From Paenibacillus sedimenti (lineage in GTDB: Bacteria > Bacillota > Bacilli > Paenibacillales > NBRC-103111), in NCBI RefSeq assembly GCF_014534655.1, contig NZ_JACVVD010000005.1, forward strand, positions 124,001-188,000: DNA of 64,000 nt. Reading direction: 5' to 3'. The position numbers were made by a program, and so were the translations under genes. The notes beneath the pieces were generated by a model that saw only the letters and a program-made list of their open reading frames with translations, did not search any database and was not told the origin of the DNA. This document shows, piece by piece, positions 63,841-64,000 of this stretch; positions within the stretch are counted from its first letter, which is position 1; every line of letters starts with the position of its first letter.

Positions 63841-64000
63841 ATGAGATGGAGCAAGCTGCTTAACCTTAAGACTGTCGTACTGATGACAACGACGGTTATG
63901 ACTCTTGGAATATATCCCGTCCTTCAGAAGGAAGTACATGCGGATGGTGTCCCACATTCAGATCTGATTCGCGTGGCCATTTTCATAGATTCCAATAAAT
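63841..64000 (+). CDS. Probable SpoIID/LytB-domain protein, truncated by window end
   Basis: Only the first 53 residues are visible. They include a basic N-terminus and hydrophobic segment ending near VHADG (signal peptide, about 1-32). The sequence then reads DLIRVAIFIDSNK, which resembles the start of SpoIID/LytB domains that act on sporulation or amidase-linked wall remodelling. AAAGGA lies 11 bases before the ATG. The assignment is tentative because most of the gene lies outside. Confidence 0.55.
   Translation, partial: MRWSKLLNLKTVVLMTTTVMTLGIYPVLQKEVHADGVPHSDLIRVAIFIDSNK

Overview
The window looks like a chromosomal segment of an endospore-forming Bacillales bacterium, most likely a Paenibacillus or close relative. 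Two things point there. First, many sporulation genes are present (lonB, spoVID, spoIIB, spoIVFA/FB, a spo0B-like gene, safA, bofC). Second, the gene order follows the Bacillus subtilis block lonB-lonA-engB-hemAXCDB-hemL-spoVID-valS-folC-spoIIB-maf-radC-mreBCD-minCD-spoIVFAB-rplU-prp-rpmA-spo0B-obg-pheB-pheA-safA-bofC-ruvAB. Departures from B. subtilis include ruvC, a cobA-hemD fusion, an siroheme dehydrogenase and hemEHY inside the heme block, murC after folC, a hom-thrC-thrB insertion, dispersed hairpin repeats and SLH-domain proteins. I see no rRNA, tRNA, CRISPR array, phage or complete insertion sequence. The window is mostly conserved core genome.

Layout. 0-5.5 kb: an amidase (partial), the two Lon proteases and GTPase EngB. 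5.6-8.8 kb: an sdpR/sdpI-type autoregulated pair, two unrecognised small proteins and speD behind a possibly structured leader. 8.9-21.2 kb: nearly the whole tetrapyrrole pathway. hemA-hemX-(precorrin-2 dehydrogenase)-hemC-cobA/hemD-hemB makes uroporphyrinogen III with a siroheme branch, hemE-hemH-hemY leads to coproheme, then come a Crp-type regulator on the opposite strand and hemL. 21.2-25.1 kb: a secreted phosphodiester glycosidase-like protein, a tiny membrane ORF, a pseudouridine synthase and spoVID. 25.2-31.4 kb: T-box, hairpin-repeat-rich leader, valS, folC, murC. 31.5-36.2 kb: spoIIB, an SLH-anchored amidase, a DUF4321-type protein, maf, a broken response-regulator start and an Rrf2 regulator. 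36.3-45.5 kb: radC, the cell-shape and division genes mreBCD-minCD-SEDS, spoIVFA/FB and an RNase E/G-type protein. 45.5-48.8 kb: L21 leader-rplU-prp-rpmA, spo0B-like, obg. 49-58 kb: a TrpD2-like protein, an NlpC/P60 hydrolase, a NUDIX hydrolase, then pheB-hom-thrC-thrB-pheA-ilvE (aspartate-family, aromatic and branched-chain amino acids). 58-64 kb: safA, an ECF-type sigma factor with a hydrophobic tail, bofC, ruvCAB and the start of a probable SpoIID/LytB-type protein.

Non-coding signals are the least explained part. (1) At least four copies of a short hairpin module ending in a Shine-Dalgarno sequence lie directly before start codons (lonB, spoIVFA, the NlpC/P60 gene, the NUDIX gene). (2) The speD leader can be hand-folded into a multi-branch structure whose closing strand can instead pair next to the speD Shine-Dalgarno sequence. 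(3) A 155-bp MITE-like foldback sits between hom and thrC. (4) A cluster of hairpins sits between the valS T-box terminator and the valS start. All RNA folds and repeat calls were made by eye.
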